Assembly (NCBI GenBank): GCA_009763385.1
Contig: CM019823.1
Coordinates: 174,374,574 to 174,438,573 of the forward strand
DNA length: 64,000 bases
Source: Coix lacryma-jobi var. lacryma-jobi
Taxonomy: Eukaryota > Streptophyta > Magnoliopsida > Poales > Poaceae
Direction: 5' to 3'
Below, piece after piece: positions 11,946 through 24,468 of the stretch. The notes under the pieces are model-generated. The model saw only the letters and a list, made by a program, of their open reading frames with translations. It searched no databases and had not been told where the DNA came from. The stretch's first letter is position 1, and every line of letters starts with the position of its first letter. The position numbers and the translations under genes were made by a program.

Positions 11946-13457
11946 GCAGCCATTATACACTCTGGCCCATCCGGCTTGATCTTCTTCATGCATTCTAGTA
12001 TGTAATTTTTCAACTTAGTCTTCTCGGCTTTCATATTTTCTTCATATTTCTTCTCTCGCTGTCGAACTGTCATCTCCGGATCAGTGATCTCGAAACCCTT
12101 GATGACTCTTTCAGCAATATGTGCAAGAGAGAGGTAGAGTGCAGGACGTGTCTTTTTATTACTTACAGTGACTGTCATGCTGCACGGACAAGTCATCGTG
12201 ACATAATAAGTATAGAACTATGGAAAATACGAATGTAGTGATCTGTGGAAGTTGCATTCATCTCTTACAGTGTGAATAGGGTGATTTGAACGATGTCTAG
12301 GTCTTCTTCCTGCAACAGGTTGTACATATCGCTAAAGTCGACGGGTAGGTGCATTTCGTTACCAGCGGGCAAGTGGAAGTACTCCGTGGGAATCTTGACG
12401 TTAAAACTTGACATCCCGGCTTTTGCAGCTTCCATGTACCATAGATGGAACCTTCTTGTATCCCACTTTTCCTCGTCGATGAGCTGGGCCTTGGGAATCA
12501 TGAACTTCCCGCACACATAGTGGCCAGGGCAGTCTTCGGCCTCATCAAATAGTTGACGGGTAGTTTCAAGCCTGGCAAACGATGGATAGGGATGTTAGTA
12601 GCATATATACTATGGACGTGGTATTATGCTCAATGTTACCATACCTTTCGAACGTGAGCGTGTACGGGAGCTTGTCGGTGGACATTCTTGGATTCTTGTT
12701 GGGCAGGGGAGGACATTGGCTTGTGGTTGACGGGGGAGGTGTCTTCGTCCCTGTTGCCTCCCCCGTCGTGCCTCCCTGTTGCTCGTTCGTGCTTGGCTGA
12801 CTTGTCGTGTTGTCGCCCTTACCGGCCTCTGAGCTTCTTGCCTCATTGACCGGGCCGATCGGCCGACTATTTGAAGGCGGAGGAGACACAGTTCCCATGT
12901 CAGTGCCCTTTTCCTTTTCCCCGCCATCACCTTCTACCTTTTCCTTGTCCCCGCCTTCGCTACCGCCTTCTTTTTTGTCCTTTCCCTTGCCCTTGTCCCC
13001 GCCCTTTTCTTCGTCATCATCGTTGTCGTGATCTGGATCTTCCGGAGGACAAGATCCGGCGGCTGATGGTTGTGATGCTGGTGTCGGCGTTGGAGTTGGC
13101 GTCCAAGCAATGATCTCGATGTCCTCACGGTTCCATAGGACTTCCAATCCAAGTGCCTGCCCTAGGTGCCTGGCCGTTTGTAGGTTGGGATGGTCCAATT
13201 CAAAATGTTCCTGGTCGAGAACGTGCCATAACGGGCTCACGACCACATAGTCTCCAGGGATGTTGTCTTTGTTGAAGTCGTGAATATCGTGAGGTGCAAG
13301 AATGCATCCCTCGGCCACCACCATCTTCTTGGACCTTCCGAACGGGATGGGGAGTTGGACGTGTTGGTTTTCCTTGAAGTCCTCGTTCGAGACCCTTGGG
13401 TGATCCTCGTTCATCGGCAGTAAGGCTTTCTTTTCCTTTGCTTGAGGATTGGGCAGC

Positions 13458-16202
13458 TGTGACACCCCAATTTTAAGAACAAAATTGGAGCACAATATAT
13501 GTATGCTAGGATCAATTTTCATACATATATTCACATCATAGTAAATATCAAAACAATGCTTTATTAATATATCAAACATTATTACAAAAATAACCCTCGG
13601 GTCTAAAAGAAAAGTACAGACTCTCGGTCTAACTCTAATGTAGACTCGCGGAAACTGGACGCCATCTCCACAGGAAGGTCGACCGGGGGCTGCGCCATCC
13701 TAGTGATAGTCGTCTGGGTCGAATCCACCGTCTTTTGGGTACTCCTGCTCCGCGTCGTAGGCACCAACGTCTGGGTGGGGTAGCAGGGGGTTCAAAGAGG
13801 AAGGGTGAGTACATCGAAATGTACTCCGCAAGTGTAGGAAATATATGCTTATGAGGCTATAACAAAGGCAGGCTGACTCTGTTTGACTCAAGCACCTAAA
13901 GCAACACATCCTATTAAATCCTATTTCCTATGCACCTATTTACTAGGTTATAACCACAATCTCCAACAGAACAGTAACCACACTCGGAGTCGCACCGAGC
14001 AAACCACACTCGGAGTCACACCGAGCAACCAACACTTGGAGTCACACCAAGCAACCGCACTTGGAGTCGCACCAAGCAAACCCACACCTGAAGTCCATCA
14101 GGCAAACCACACCTGAAGTACATCAGATGACCCGAACCAGTAACCAGTAACCAACTAATCTCGAAGAAGTCCAAGCCGCTCATGACCGTGAGCACGACTG
14201 ATATATCAGTTTATTACTCTGCAGAGGTTGCACATCGTTACCCATGAGTCGTGCATTACCCGTCACGCTAAACACTGCCAAGGTGCATAGCGGGTTGCAC
14301 TGCAAGGCCTTTACAAAGCCCCCTCCAAGCCCGTTCCACACGTACCTCTAAGGTTTCACCCCGTACAAAGGTCTACGACCCCCAGGGCCCCCTCGTGAGC
14401 CACTACAACAAACCCCGTGTGGACCCTCAACTTGGAGGTAACTAATTAATTAGCCAGGTCCAGCCCATCCAGATCTCATGGTTGCGCTGTTAAGCCGGGT
14501 TACAGGCTTCGAGAACCGGGTCCTAGGGATCCAGGCAGGATAAGTCTAGCACAAGCCCAGAACCAGAAAACAAAACCAGCTGCCGAGTCCCACGACACAA
14601 AAACCACCACACGGTCCATCCTGCCGGATTTACCTACTCACCATACTACTCATTACCAGTCCATGTTCCATAGATCATTAATCAAGATTATTATTAAACC
14701 ACCATCCCATCCCAAGACAGTAGGGCTAAGCATGACTTCTACCCAATCCATCCCAAACCAGGTGTCAAGGAAAATATAATCAAGTGCTAGTAAACCATAA
14801 CATGGGATTCAATTTAAGACTGCATGCATCTACTGGATCTAACTACTCTAACTCAAAATAAAATAAATACAGGAGCAAGATGTTCAAGGACACTTGCCTT
14901 CGGGCTGGGTCGAAACTGCAGGATCACAAGAAGGGTCTGGAGCGTCCTCGTACTCCGCACTCTCTGGATCACACATCAATACATGGCTCAAACAAAGCAT
15001 ATAAATAATAGTACATCAAACAGTAATAAAATGGAACGTAAATAGATCTACTGCGTAGAGCTCGACGAGACAAATCTAACGCGACTTGAACGGGTCAAAA
15101 CGGAGTTAAAATGAGCAAGTTATGAGCTTTTGAATCTGAGTGGCAAAACTGTAAATAAGTAAAACTTATTTTCGTATTTTAAATAAATAAAAACGAAAAA
15201 GAAACGCTACCTGGACCGGGCCTCATTTCTCCGAAAACAGAGGGGCTAGGATGCAAGTTCCGCGCGACTCAGTGAACAGGACGCTTGGGGCGCAGGTTAT
15301 TTTCAGGGAAAACCAGGGGCTTAACTGCAAAATAGGCGAGGCTGGCCTGCTCGCGCTGATGCGGCGCCAGGTGGCGCCACGTGGCCGCGCGGGAATGGCT
15401 GTGAGCACCAGCTGTGCGGTGTGTCACCGTGGACTGCGCCTCATTTACCCAAAACAAGAGGGGCTTGTTCGTAAGTTTTGCTAGGCTCAGTAAACAGTAG
15501 ATCTAGATCGCGGGTTGGTTTCCCAGATCTACAGGGACTCTTTAGCAAATAAGCCAGGGCGGTTGCGGCTGCTGGCGTGGGCGCCACGTTGTGCCACGCG
15601 GCGGACGCTGATTCGCCCAGGTGCACCACGTGGACGTGGACATGCTGACGCGGCGCCTGTGGACTGCGTCCACGAATCTGTGAGACCGATCTATACCGGT
15701 TCGATCAGGCCATCTAATCTGAGTCGTCTAACCTAGATCGGATGGCTAAGGAGGGGGTGGTGGCCGCGCGCAGTCGGCGGTGGCGTGGGACACGGCGGCG
15801 CTACGCCTGGCGCGGTGGTGCCATGGGAGGGGACGACCGACGCTACTCGGAACGGGGCCTAAGGCCAGTAGAGACTACGGAGAAAGCGGGGATCGGGAGC
15901 GGTGCTTACAGCGAGCTCGACGGTGGGGTCAGTGGCGCCGGTTGGTGGTCGGAGAGGGGGTTCACGGAGGTGACCGTGCGGTCGCGCCGGAGGGGTCAGC
16001 GACGTGGCTTCCCTGGCGCGGTCGCACTCCGAAGATGGGTCTTCCGGACGCGGTGCGCTTCGGTAGCCTCACTGGAGGTCGGAGAGTGGTCGGTGGTGGC
16101 CTTCTTGGTGCGGCAGAGAGCTCGGCAGAGCTCTCCAATGATGACAGCGGTGGCGGGGACCTCTGGAGGCTCTCACTGCAGTGCGAGGGTTCGGTGAAAG
16201 GT
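13458..16202 (-). mobile_element. Solo gypsy LTR, left part (interrupted)
   Basis: This starts TGTGACACCCCAATTTTAAG at 13458. With 27698-28559, which ends GGGTGTTACA, it makes one LTR of about 3.6 kb. The duplication GCAGC flanks the compound at 13453-13457 and 28560-28564. No internal retroelement domain belongs to it, so it is a solo LTR left by recombination. The orientation is inferred from the coding element of the same family inside it. Open frames here are GC-rich LTR sequence, not genes. Confidence 0.88.
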
Positions 16203-19200
16203 TGTGACACCCCAATTTTAAGAACAAAATTGGAGCACAATATATGTATGTCAGGATCAATTTTTATACATATATCCACATCATAGTAAATATCAAAACA
16301 ATGCTTTATTAATATATCAAACATTATTACAAAAATGACCCTCGGGTCTGAAAGAAAAGTACAGACTCTCAGTCTAACTCTAATGTAGACTCGCGGAAAC
16401 TGGACGCCATCTCCACAGGAAGGTCGACCGGGGGCTGCGCCATCCTAGTACAAGTCGTCCGGGTCGTAGCCACCGTCCTCTGGATACTCCGGCTCCTCGT
16501 AGACGTAGTCTCCAGCGTCTGGGTGGGGTAGCAGGGGGGACAAAGAGGAAGGGTGAGTACATCGAAATGTACTCCGCAAGTGTAGGAAATATATGCTTAT
16601 GAGGCTCATAACAAAGGTAGGCTGACTTTGTTTGACTCAAGCGCCTAAAGCGACACACCCTATTGATCCTATTAATCCTATGCACCTATTTACTAGGTTA
16701 TAGACAGACACTGTATAAAAGTAACAACACTCGGAGTCGCACCGAGCAAACCACACTCGGAGTCACACCGAGTAACCAACACCTGAAGTCCATCAGATGA
16801 CCCGAAACCAAAACCAACCAGTAACCAACTAATCTCGAAGAAGTCCAAGCCGCTCGTGACCGTGAGCACGGCTGATATATCAGTTTTACACTCTGCAGAG
16901 GTTGCACATCGTTACCCATGAGTCGTGCAGATCCCGTCACGCTAAACACTGCCAAGGTGCATAGCGGGTTGCACTGCAAGGCCTTTACAAAGTCCCCTCC
17001 AAGTCCGTTCCACACGTACCTCTAAGGTTTCACCCCGTACAAAGGTCTATGACCCCCAGGGCCCCCTCGTGAGCCACTAAAACAAACCCCGTGTGGACCC
17101 TCAACTTAGAGGTTACTAATTAATTAGCCAGGTCCAGCCCATCCAGATCTCATGGCTGCGCTGTTAAGCCGGGTTACAGGCTTCGAGAACCGGGTCCTAG
17201 GGATCCAGGCAGGATATGTCTAGCACGAGCCCCGAACCAAAACCAAAAGCAGCTGCCGAGTCCCACGGCACAAAACCACCAATACGGGTCCATCCTGCCG
17301 GATTTACCTAATAACCATGTTACTACAAAATTACCATATCCACATTCGTTCCATAGTTCATTAATCAAGATTATAAACATTTTAATCTCCCATCCCAACC
17401 ATGACTGCAGGGCTAAGCAAGACACCTACCCGAACATCCCAAAACAGGCGACAAGGATAATATGTATAAATTCTAGTAAACCATAACATGGGATTCAAAT
17501 TAATGACAAGCATGCATCTACAAGATCTAACTACTCTAGTACCAAAAGTAAAATAAAGTAGGTGCAAGATGTTCAAGGACACTTGCCTTCGGGCTGGGTC
17601 GAATCAACTGGGTCGCAAGGATGGTCTGGAGCGTCCTCGTACTCCGCACTCTCTGGCCCAATCAACATACATGGCACAATACATAGAAATAAATAACAGT
17701 ACAACAAACAGTATGAAAACAGAACGTAAATAGATCTACTGCGTAGAGAACTAAATTATGAATCTAACGCAAGTTGAATGGGTCGAATCAGAGTTAAAAC
17801 GTAAAAGATATGAGCATTTGAAGTTCAGTGGCGGTTCTGTGAATAAACTGAACTCATTTCGTATTTAAAAATAAATCAAAACAGAAATAAAAGTGCGGCA
17901 GGACCGGGCCTCACTTTCCCAAAACTGCAGGGGTTTCTTTGAAAGTCTGCCGAGACTCATTGAACAGGGATATGAAGTGCGGGTTGATTCCGGTTTAATC
18001 CGAGGGCTTTTCTGCGAAACAGCCCTCTCCGGCTGGTGGACGCGTGCGCTGGCGCCAGGTGGCGTGAGGGGGTTGGCTCGGTGTGCCGCGTGTACGGTGG
18101 ACCGCTGACGTGGACGGGGTGAACTGTGTCCACGGCGCAGACGCACCCGGTCTATACCGGTTCGGCCAGTGTTCTAATCTAGGCCACTCAATCAAGATCG
18201 GACGGTGGAGAAATGGGCACAGCTGTGACGGCGGCGGCGCGGCTCTGTCCGCGGCGGCGCGCCATGGATGGCCGCCGAGCTCGCTCGGGAGGTGCCCTAG
18301 GGGCCAGTAGAGGTAACAGGGAGGGTAGGGTTCGGATGAGGAGCTCACCGCGAGGTCGGAGGTGGAGTTGGTGACGGCGATTGGGGCCGGGGTAGGGAGT
18401 CCGCAACGGAGATTGCTCGGTTACGCCGGCGAGCTCGCTGCTGTGCCTCACCGGTGTCGTTGTTCACCAAAAACGGGTCCCACGGATGCGGCGCGACTCC
18501 GTAGACTTCAGCGGAGGTCGGAGAGGTGCCGGGGGTGGCCTTCTCGGTGCGGCAGGGAGCTCGGCAGAGCTTCCGCAATGGTGGGAGCGGCGGCGGGGTC
18601 TCTGGGTGCAGCGCGAGGGTTCGGTGAGCGCTCCGTGGAGGCGGCGGGGGTCGGGGTGGCTACGTACTTGTAGGGAGAGGGTTAGGAGGGGTGGCGGCTG
18701 GTGCGGATCGATCCCAAAGGATCGTCCGTGTGTGGCTTCGTAGCGTGAAGGGCGGAGGGAGGAGGTTGGGGACGAGGCTGTCAACCGGGCCCTCGGCGTC
18801 AGAGGAAGAGAGAACGAGAGGGAGCGGGAACGCGGATCGAGCGCGGGAGGCGGCCGCTGCGGCGTTTGTGCGGGCCGGCTCGGTCGGGAGGGGAGGAGGG
18901 AGTGGGCCGGCGGCGTGGTGTTGGCCCAGCGGAGGGGTGCGCGGAGTGGTGCTGGGCCGAACGGTGGTGCGGCTGCGCGTGGGGAGCGGGGCGCGGGGTG
19001 GGCCGCTGCGGCTGGCTTGGGCCGGTCGGAAGAGGGGTGAGGTCCAGTTTGCCATCTCTCTTTTTTTTTCCTTTTCCTTTTTTTCTTTCCAAACTTTGCA
19101 AACCTATTTGAAATTCAAACTTAAAACCTTTTGAAATCAAAACTGTTTGAAGACTCTTCAAAATATTTTCCCTAGGTTTAGCAAATAAAGCTCTGAGTTT

Positions 19201-19432
19201 AAGAATTTAAAACTTTTATAAACCTTTGATTTATTTTCTAAATAGAATAAAACCGATTCGCCCTATTCGGATTTAATAAATTTATTTTCCACTCAATAAA
19301 AATATGCAATGGCATGAATGCAACAGAAAAATGATAAATAAATTTTATTTTCCTCCTCTAATAAACTAGCCAACCTATTTAATTTCTAATTCCTTTTATT
19401 AAATTGGGGAAAAATTAAATCAGGGTGTTACA
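16203..19432 (-). repeat. 3' LTR of the complete gypsy element
   Basis: 3,230 bp, from TGTGACACCCC to CAGGGTGTTACA. It is nearly identical to 24469-27692. The open frames at 18083-19134 and their antisense partners recur in both LTRs and have no family features. Confidence 0.95.
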
Positions 19433-19446
19433 AACCTACCCCCCTT
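19433..19446 (-). promoter_or_regulatory. Polypurine tract of the gypsy element
   Basis: On the minus strand AAGGGGGGTAGGTT sits immediately before the 3' LTR, the position where plus-strand DNA synthesis is primed in LTR retrotransposons. Confidence 0.7.
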
Positions 19447-19596
19447 AGAAGAATCTCGTCCTCGAGATTAGGAAGAGTCGGCGAAGAGATGAGGAAAATC
19501 TGCCCGAAGATCATCTTCTTTCTCCCGTGTGGCTTCTTCTTCGGAGTAATGCTTCCATTGCACCTTGCAGATTTTAATCCTCTTGTTGCGAGTACC

Positions 19597-22500
19597 TCAT
19601 TCCATCGTGTCCAGAATCTTGATCGGCTCAGAGAATGTCAGATCATCCCGCAGATCAAGTTCCTCAAGTGGCAACTGCTCCTCTGGAACTCGGAGGCATC
19701 TCTTCAGCTGGGATACATGGAACACATCATGAATACCTGCCAGACGGGCAGGCAACTCCAGCTGATAAGCAACTGCACCTTTCTTATCAATCACCTTGAA
19801 AGGGCCAATGAATCTCGGAGATAGCTTCCCTTTGACATTAAACCTCCGAAGACCCCTGAAGGGTGACACCTTCAGATAAACAAAATCCCCAATCTGGAAC
19901 TCCAGCTCTCGTCGTCTGACATCTGCGTAATTCTTCTGTCTAGACTGAGCTGTCTTCAGGTTGCTTCTGATCTGTCTGACCTGTTCTTCAGCTTCTTCTA
20001 AAGATTCAGGGCCAAAGACTTTCCTTTCTCCAACCTGATTCCAGAATAGAGGAGTTCTGCACTTCCTGCCATACAGTGCCTCGAAAGGTGACATCTTCAG
20101 ACTGGCCTGATAGCTGTTGTTATATGAGAACTCTGCATATGGCAGACTCACATCCCAACTCTGGCTATTCTGGAGTGCACTAGCTCTCAACATGTCCTCA
20201 AGGATCTGATTCACCCTTTCTGTCTGACCATCAGTCTGAGGGTGATAAGCTGAACTGAAACTGAGGCGAGTGTCCATAGACTCATGCAACCGCTTCCAGA
20301 ACCTGGATGTGAACTGTGTACCTCTGTCAGATACTATGATCTTAGGCACCCCATACAAGCACACTATCCAAGACATGTACAACTCTGCAAGTCTATCTCC
20401 CTTATATGTTTCCTTGACAGGGATGAAGTGAGCCACCTTGGTCAGACGATCAACGATGACCCAGATAGAATCATATCCCGACTGGGTCCTGGGCAAACCA
20501 GTGATGAAATCCATGCTGATCTCTTCCCATTTCCACTCGGGGATTTGCAGGGGCTGTAACAAACCAGCAGGTCTCTGATGTTGGGCCTTAACCCTCTGAC
20601 ATGTGTCACACAAAGCCACATACTCTGCTACTTCCCTCTTCATCCCATACCACCAGTAATACTGCTTCAGATCCTGGTACATCTTGGTACTGCCTGGGTG
20701 AAGAGAGTAGGAGGAATCATGAGCTTCCCTCAGAATCAACTCCTTGATAGCCTTCACATCTGGAACACAGATCCTGCCTCTGAACCATAAGACACCCTGA
20801 TCATCCTCTGTGAAACCCGGGGCTTTGCCCTCCTTGATCGACTGTCTGATCTCCAGAAGATACTCATCAGTGAGCTGCCCTACCCGGATATCACGCTCAA
20901 GTGTCGAATCAACCTCTAAGGCTACTGCATCAGTGTGGCCAAGAATACCCAAGTTGAGCTCCACAAACTCCTCATGCAACTCGGGCTGCTGCTCCTTGAT
21001 CTCAAGCACATTACAGTAGACCTTCCTGCTCAAGGCATCTGCAACAACATTCGCCTTGCCTGGATGATAGTTGATACTCAGATCATCGTCTTTGATCAAC
21101 TCGAGCCATCTCCGTTGGCGAAGATTCAGATCTGGCTGGGTGAAAATGTACTTCAAGCTCTTATGATCAGTGTATATCTCTGTCTTCTTGCCCATCAGAT
21201 AGTGCCTCCAGATCTTCAGAGCATGAACAACAGCTGCCAACTCTAGATCATGTGTAGGGTAATTCAGCTCATGCTTCCTGAGCTGTCTCGAGGCATAAGC
21301 AATCACACGACCTTCCTGCATAAGCACACATCCCAGACCCTGTCGCGAAGCATCACAATAGACCGTGAAGTTCTTCTGGACATCTGGCATGACAAGAATA
21401 GGAGCAGAAGTCAACCTTGCCTTCAACTCCTCGAAACCAGCCTGGCATTCAGGGGACCATACAAACTTGGCACCCTTCTCAGTCAGTCTCGTCATCGGCT
21501 TCACGATCTTGGAGAATCCCTCAATGAATCTGCGATAGTATCCAGCCATACCGAGGAAACTCCAAATCTCAGTGACGCTCTCAGGTACCTTCCAGTCCAA
21601 TATATCTTGGACCTTGCCTGGATCAACAGATACTCCACCTTCTGAGATGATATGCCCCAAGTAAGCAACCTTCTTCAACCAGAACTCGCATTTGCTCAGT
21701 TTCGCATACAACTGATGCTCTCTGAGCTTCTGCAACACTAACCTCAGATGCTTCTCATGTTCTTCTTCATCCTTCGAGAATATCAGGATATCATCAAGGA
21801 ACACCACTACGAACAGATCTAAAAACTCCATGAAGACCTTGTTCATCAGATACATGAAGAAAGCTGGGGCATTTATCAAACCAAAGGACATCACGGTGTA
21901 CTCATATAGCCCATATCGAGTCACAAATGCCGTCTTCGAAATGTCAGCTTTACGAATCTTCAGCTGATTATAACCTGTTTGCAGGTCAATCTTCGAGAAC
22001 ACATGAGCACCCTTCAACTGATCAAACAGATCATCAATGCGAGGAATAGGGTACTTGTTCTTGATGGTGGCTTCATTCAATGCGCGATAATCAACGCACA
22101 TCCGCTGTCCTCCATCCTTCTTCGGAACAAAGATCACAGGGGCTCCCCATGGGGATGTACTAGGACGAATATGCCCCTTCTCTAACTGCTCTTGGATCTG
22201 CGTCTTCAGCTCGGCTAGCTTTTCGGCATCCATTCTATATGGTCGCCTGTATATAGGTGCAGTGCCAGGAACTAAATCAATAGAGAACTCAATCTCACGA
22301 TCAGGTGGCATACCTGGCACTTTCTGGAAGACATCAGAGAACTCTTTGACAACTCGGATATCCGGTACCACGACAGCCTCATATGCTCTGGCTTCTTCTA
22401 TCATCTTCGTCGGTGCCTGATACACAATCTCTGTGCCATCTGGATGCTTCACTGTGATGATCCTCTGAGCACAATCAATAACCCCTCGATACTTGCTCAG

Positions 22501-24088
22501 CCAGTTCATTCCCAGAATGACATCTATCCCCTCGGAATCCAGAACGATAAGATCAGAAGGAAACTCTACCCCCCTTATGTTTATACTCAGCTCCCGACAC
22601 ACTTGTCTAGAAACCATCTCTCCTCCAGGAGATGTAACTATCAAGCCTCTAAGCATAGGCGAAACTGACAGACTACATGCTGATGCGAACCTTGCGATTG
22701 TGAAAGAGTGTGATGCACCAGAATCAAAGAGTACTGTAGCTGGATGGGAATTAACAGTGAACATACCCAATACCACATCTGGAGCCGTCTGGGCTGACTC
22801 CGCTGCGACATAGTTCACACGACTACGTGCGAATGCCTGGGGCTGTCCTGCGGGACGGGACTGCGGTGGAGCTGGCTGCCTCAACGGACACTTGTTGGCG
22901 AAGTGTCCCATCTGGTTGCACTTGTAGCACGGGCCAACCTGCCCTGCCCCCTGTGCTGAACGGGGCTGCTGCGGAGCTGGAAGACCCTGGCGAGGTGCCT
23001 GAGCCTGGCGTGGCTGCTGCTGCTGCTGGTGCTGCTGGGGTGGAGCCTGGTACTGTGGAGCTGGGTGCCTGTACTGAGGAGCGGGCTGCCGGGACTGGGG
23101 CGGGCGGTACTGCTGCTGCTGGGGAATCTGCCTGGAAGCTGGAGCAGGTGGAGCGTAGCGGGGACGAGTAGAGCTGCCTGAGGACTGTCCCTGGAACGTC
23201 ATCTTCCTCTTGCGATCTGCATCGAGGTCCTTCCGTTCCTTCTCCACTGCGAAGGCACGGTCAACCAGCTTCTGAAATGAAGAATACTCATTTGAAGCTA
23301 GGGCATAACGGAGTCCTGGGTTAAGCCCATGCCTGAAGCAGATAACAATTTCATTATTTATCAGGTAGCAAAAGGAATGAACAAGGGTATATGAAGAATG
23401 TATTTAATGTGAAAGGATGACAAAGATCTTGCCTGAAGCATTCCTGTTTCTTGTCATCTGTGTCCACGTCATCTGGGGCGTAACGGGACAGCTGGCTGAA
23501 CTGTGTGAGATACTCACGCACGGTCATCGCGCCCTGCCTGAGATCCTGAAACTCTCGGTGCTTCACCCTGATCTCGCCGAAGGGGACGTACTGTTCGCGG
23601 AATGCCCTACGGAACTCCTCCCAGGTGATCGAGTCGGCGTCCGCATGAGCTGCGGTGTAGGCAGTCCACCAGTTCTTCGCTGGGCCCTGAAGCTGGTGCG
23701 CGGCGTAGAGGGCCTTATCAAGGTCCCCGACATGGGCAAGCTGCAACTTGCCTGTAATCGTCTCGAGCCAATCATCTGCATCCATTGGCTCGATGGCGTG
23801 GTGGAACACTGGAGGGCGCGTCGTCATGAAGCTCCTGAGAGTATCATCCGGTCGGGGTGGCTGTGCAACTCCTACATCCTGAGCACCCTGAGCAGCCTGC
23901 GCCATCTGCTGCATGTGCTGCATCATCTGGGCCATGTTCTGCATCATCTGGTTCTGTACCTGGGCCATCTGGAGCGGGTCGTACGGGGGCGGAGGTGGAG
24001 GTGGATGAGGACGAGGCGGCTGGTTGCCACCTGCCCCGCTTCCGCTAGCGTTACCGGCGTTACCCGCGCTGCTCCTGGTGTCAACCAT
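19597..24088 (-). pseudogene. Gypsy gag-pol polyprotein
   Basis: The start at 24088 (MVDTRSSAGNAGNASG) opens a gag with a retrotransposon capsid region (WWTAYTAAHADADSITWEEF). A 100-bp intron-like segment (23333-23432) follows. Then come a CCHC zinc knuckle (CYKCNQMGHFANKC), an aspartic protease (LFDSGASHSF), reverse transcriptase with FLDD, RNase H (VYCDASRQGLGCVL), and an integrase with its His-His-Cys-Cys zinc site. A chromodomain-like stretch lies in frame after a TGA at 19597-19599 and runs to about 19469. The reading frame is otherwise long and well conserved (1,216 residues from the upstream edge near 23247). The TGA removes the chromodomain-like tail, so the copy is nearly but not fully intact. 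Confidence 0.88.
23333..23432 (-). other. Possible 100-bp GC-AG intron in gypsy gag
   Basis: On the minus strand the segment starts GCAAGATC, follows CTTCAG, and ends CTGCTTCAG. Its two edges share the 10-mer GCCTGAAGCA (+ strand) at 23331-23340 and 23431-23440, exactly 100 bases apart. The segment contains stops, while the frames on each side continue each other once it is skipped. It could be a non-canonical intron or an insertion or duplication bounded by short repeats. Confidence 0.55.
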
Positions 24089-24453
24089 CTGTTACATTTT
24101 CGAGGAGTAAGAGTGAGATGTGATAGATAGATATATAACAACCCTGGTTTGGTTAATTAATTCGATTAGTAAAACATTTTAACAAATGATGTCGCTGCAA
24201 CCTGACGGTCGCAACACACCAACAATCATTACAAAGAACCAAAACATTACATATGCACAAATACATGTCATTCAACGACCTACGAGATCACATAATTATG
24301 GCGGGCTTCTTACGAGTTTGGAGGACCTACTTTTAAACAAAATTTGAATTTTCAGCAGAGACAGGCTACAGAAGTGGGAAAAGGGGTCAGACTTTGTAAA
24401 AATAGTTTTGTAAATTCGACGACTGACTAGGGTAGCGTCCTACGGTCAACATA

Positions 24454-24465
24454 GCTCCGATACCA
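24454..24465 (-). promoter_or_regulatory. tRNA-iMet-like primer binding site of the gypsy element
   Basis: On the minus strand TGGTATCGGAGC starts three bases inside the 5' LTR. It differs by one base from the usual TGGTATCAGAGC that pairs with initiator methionine tRNA. Confidence 0.85.
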
Positions 24466-24468
24466 CTC

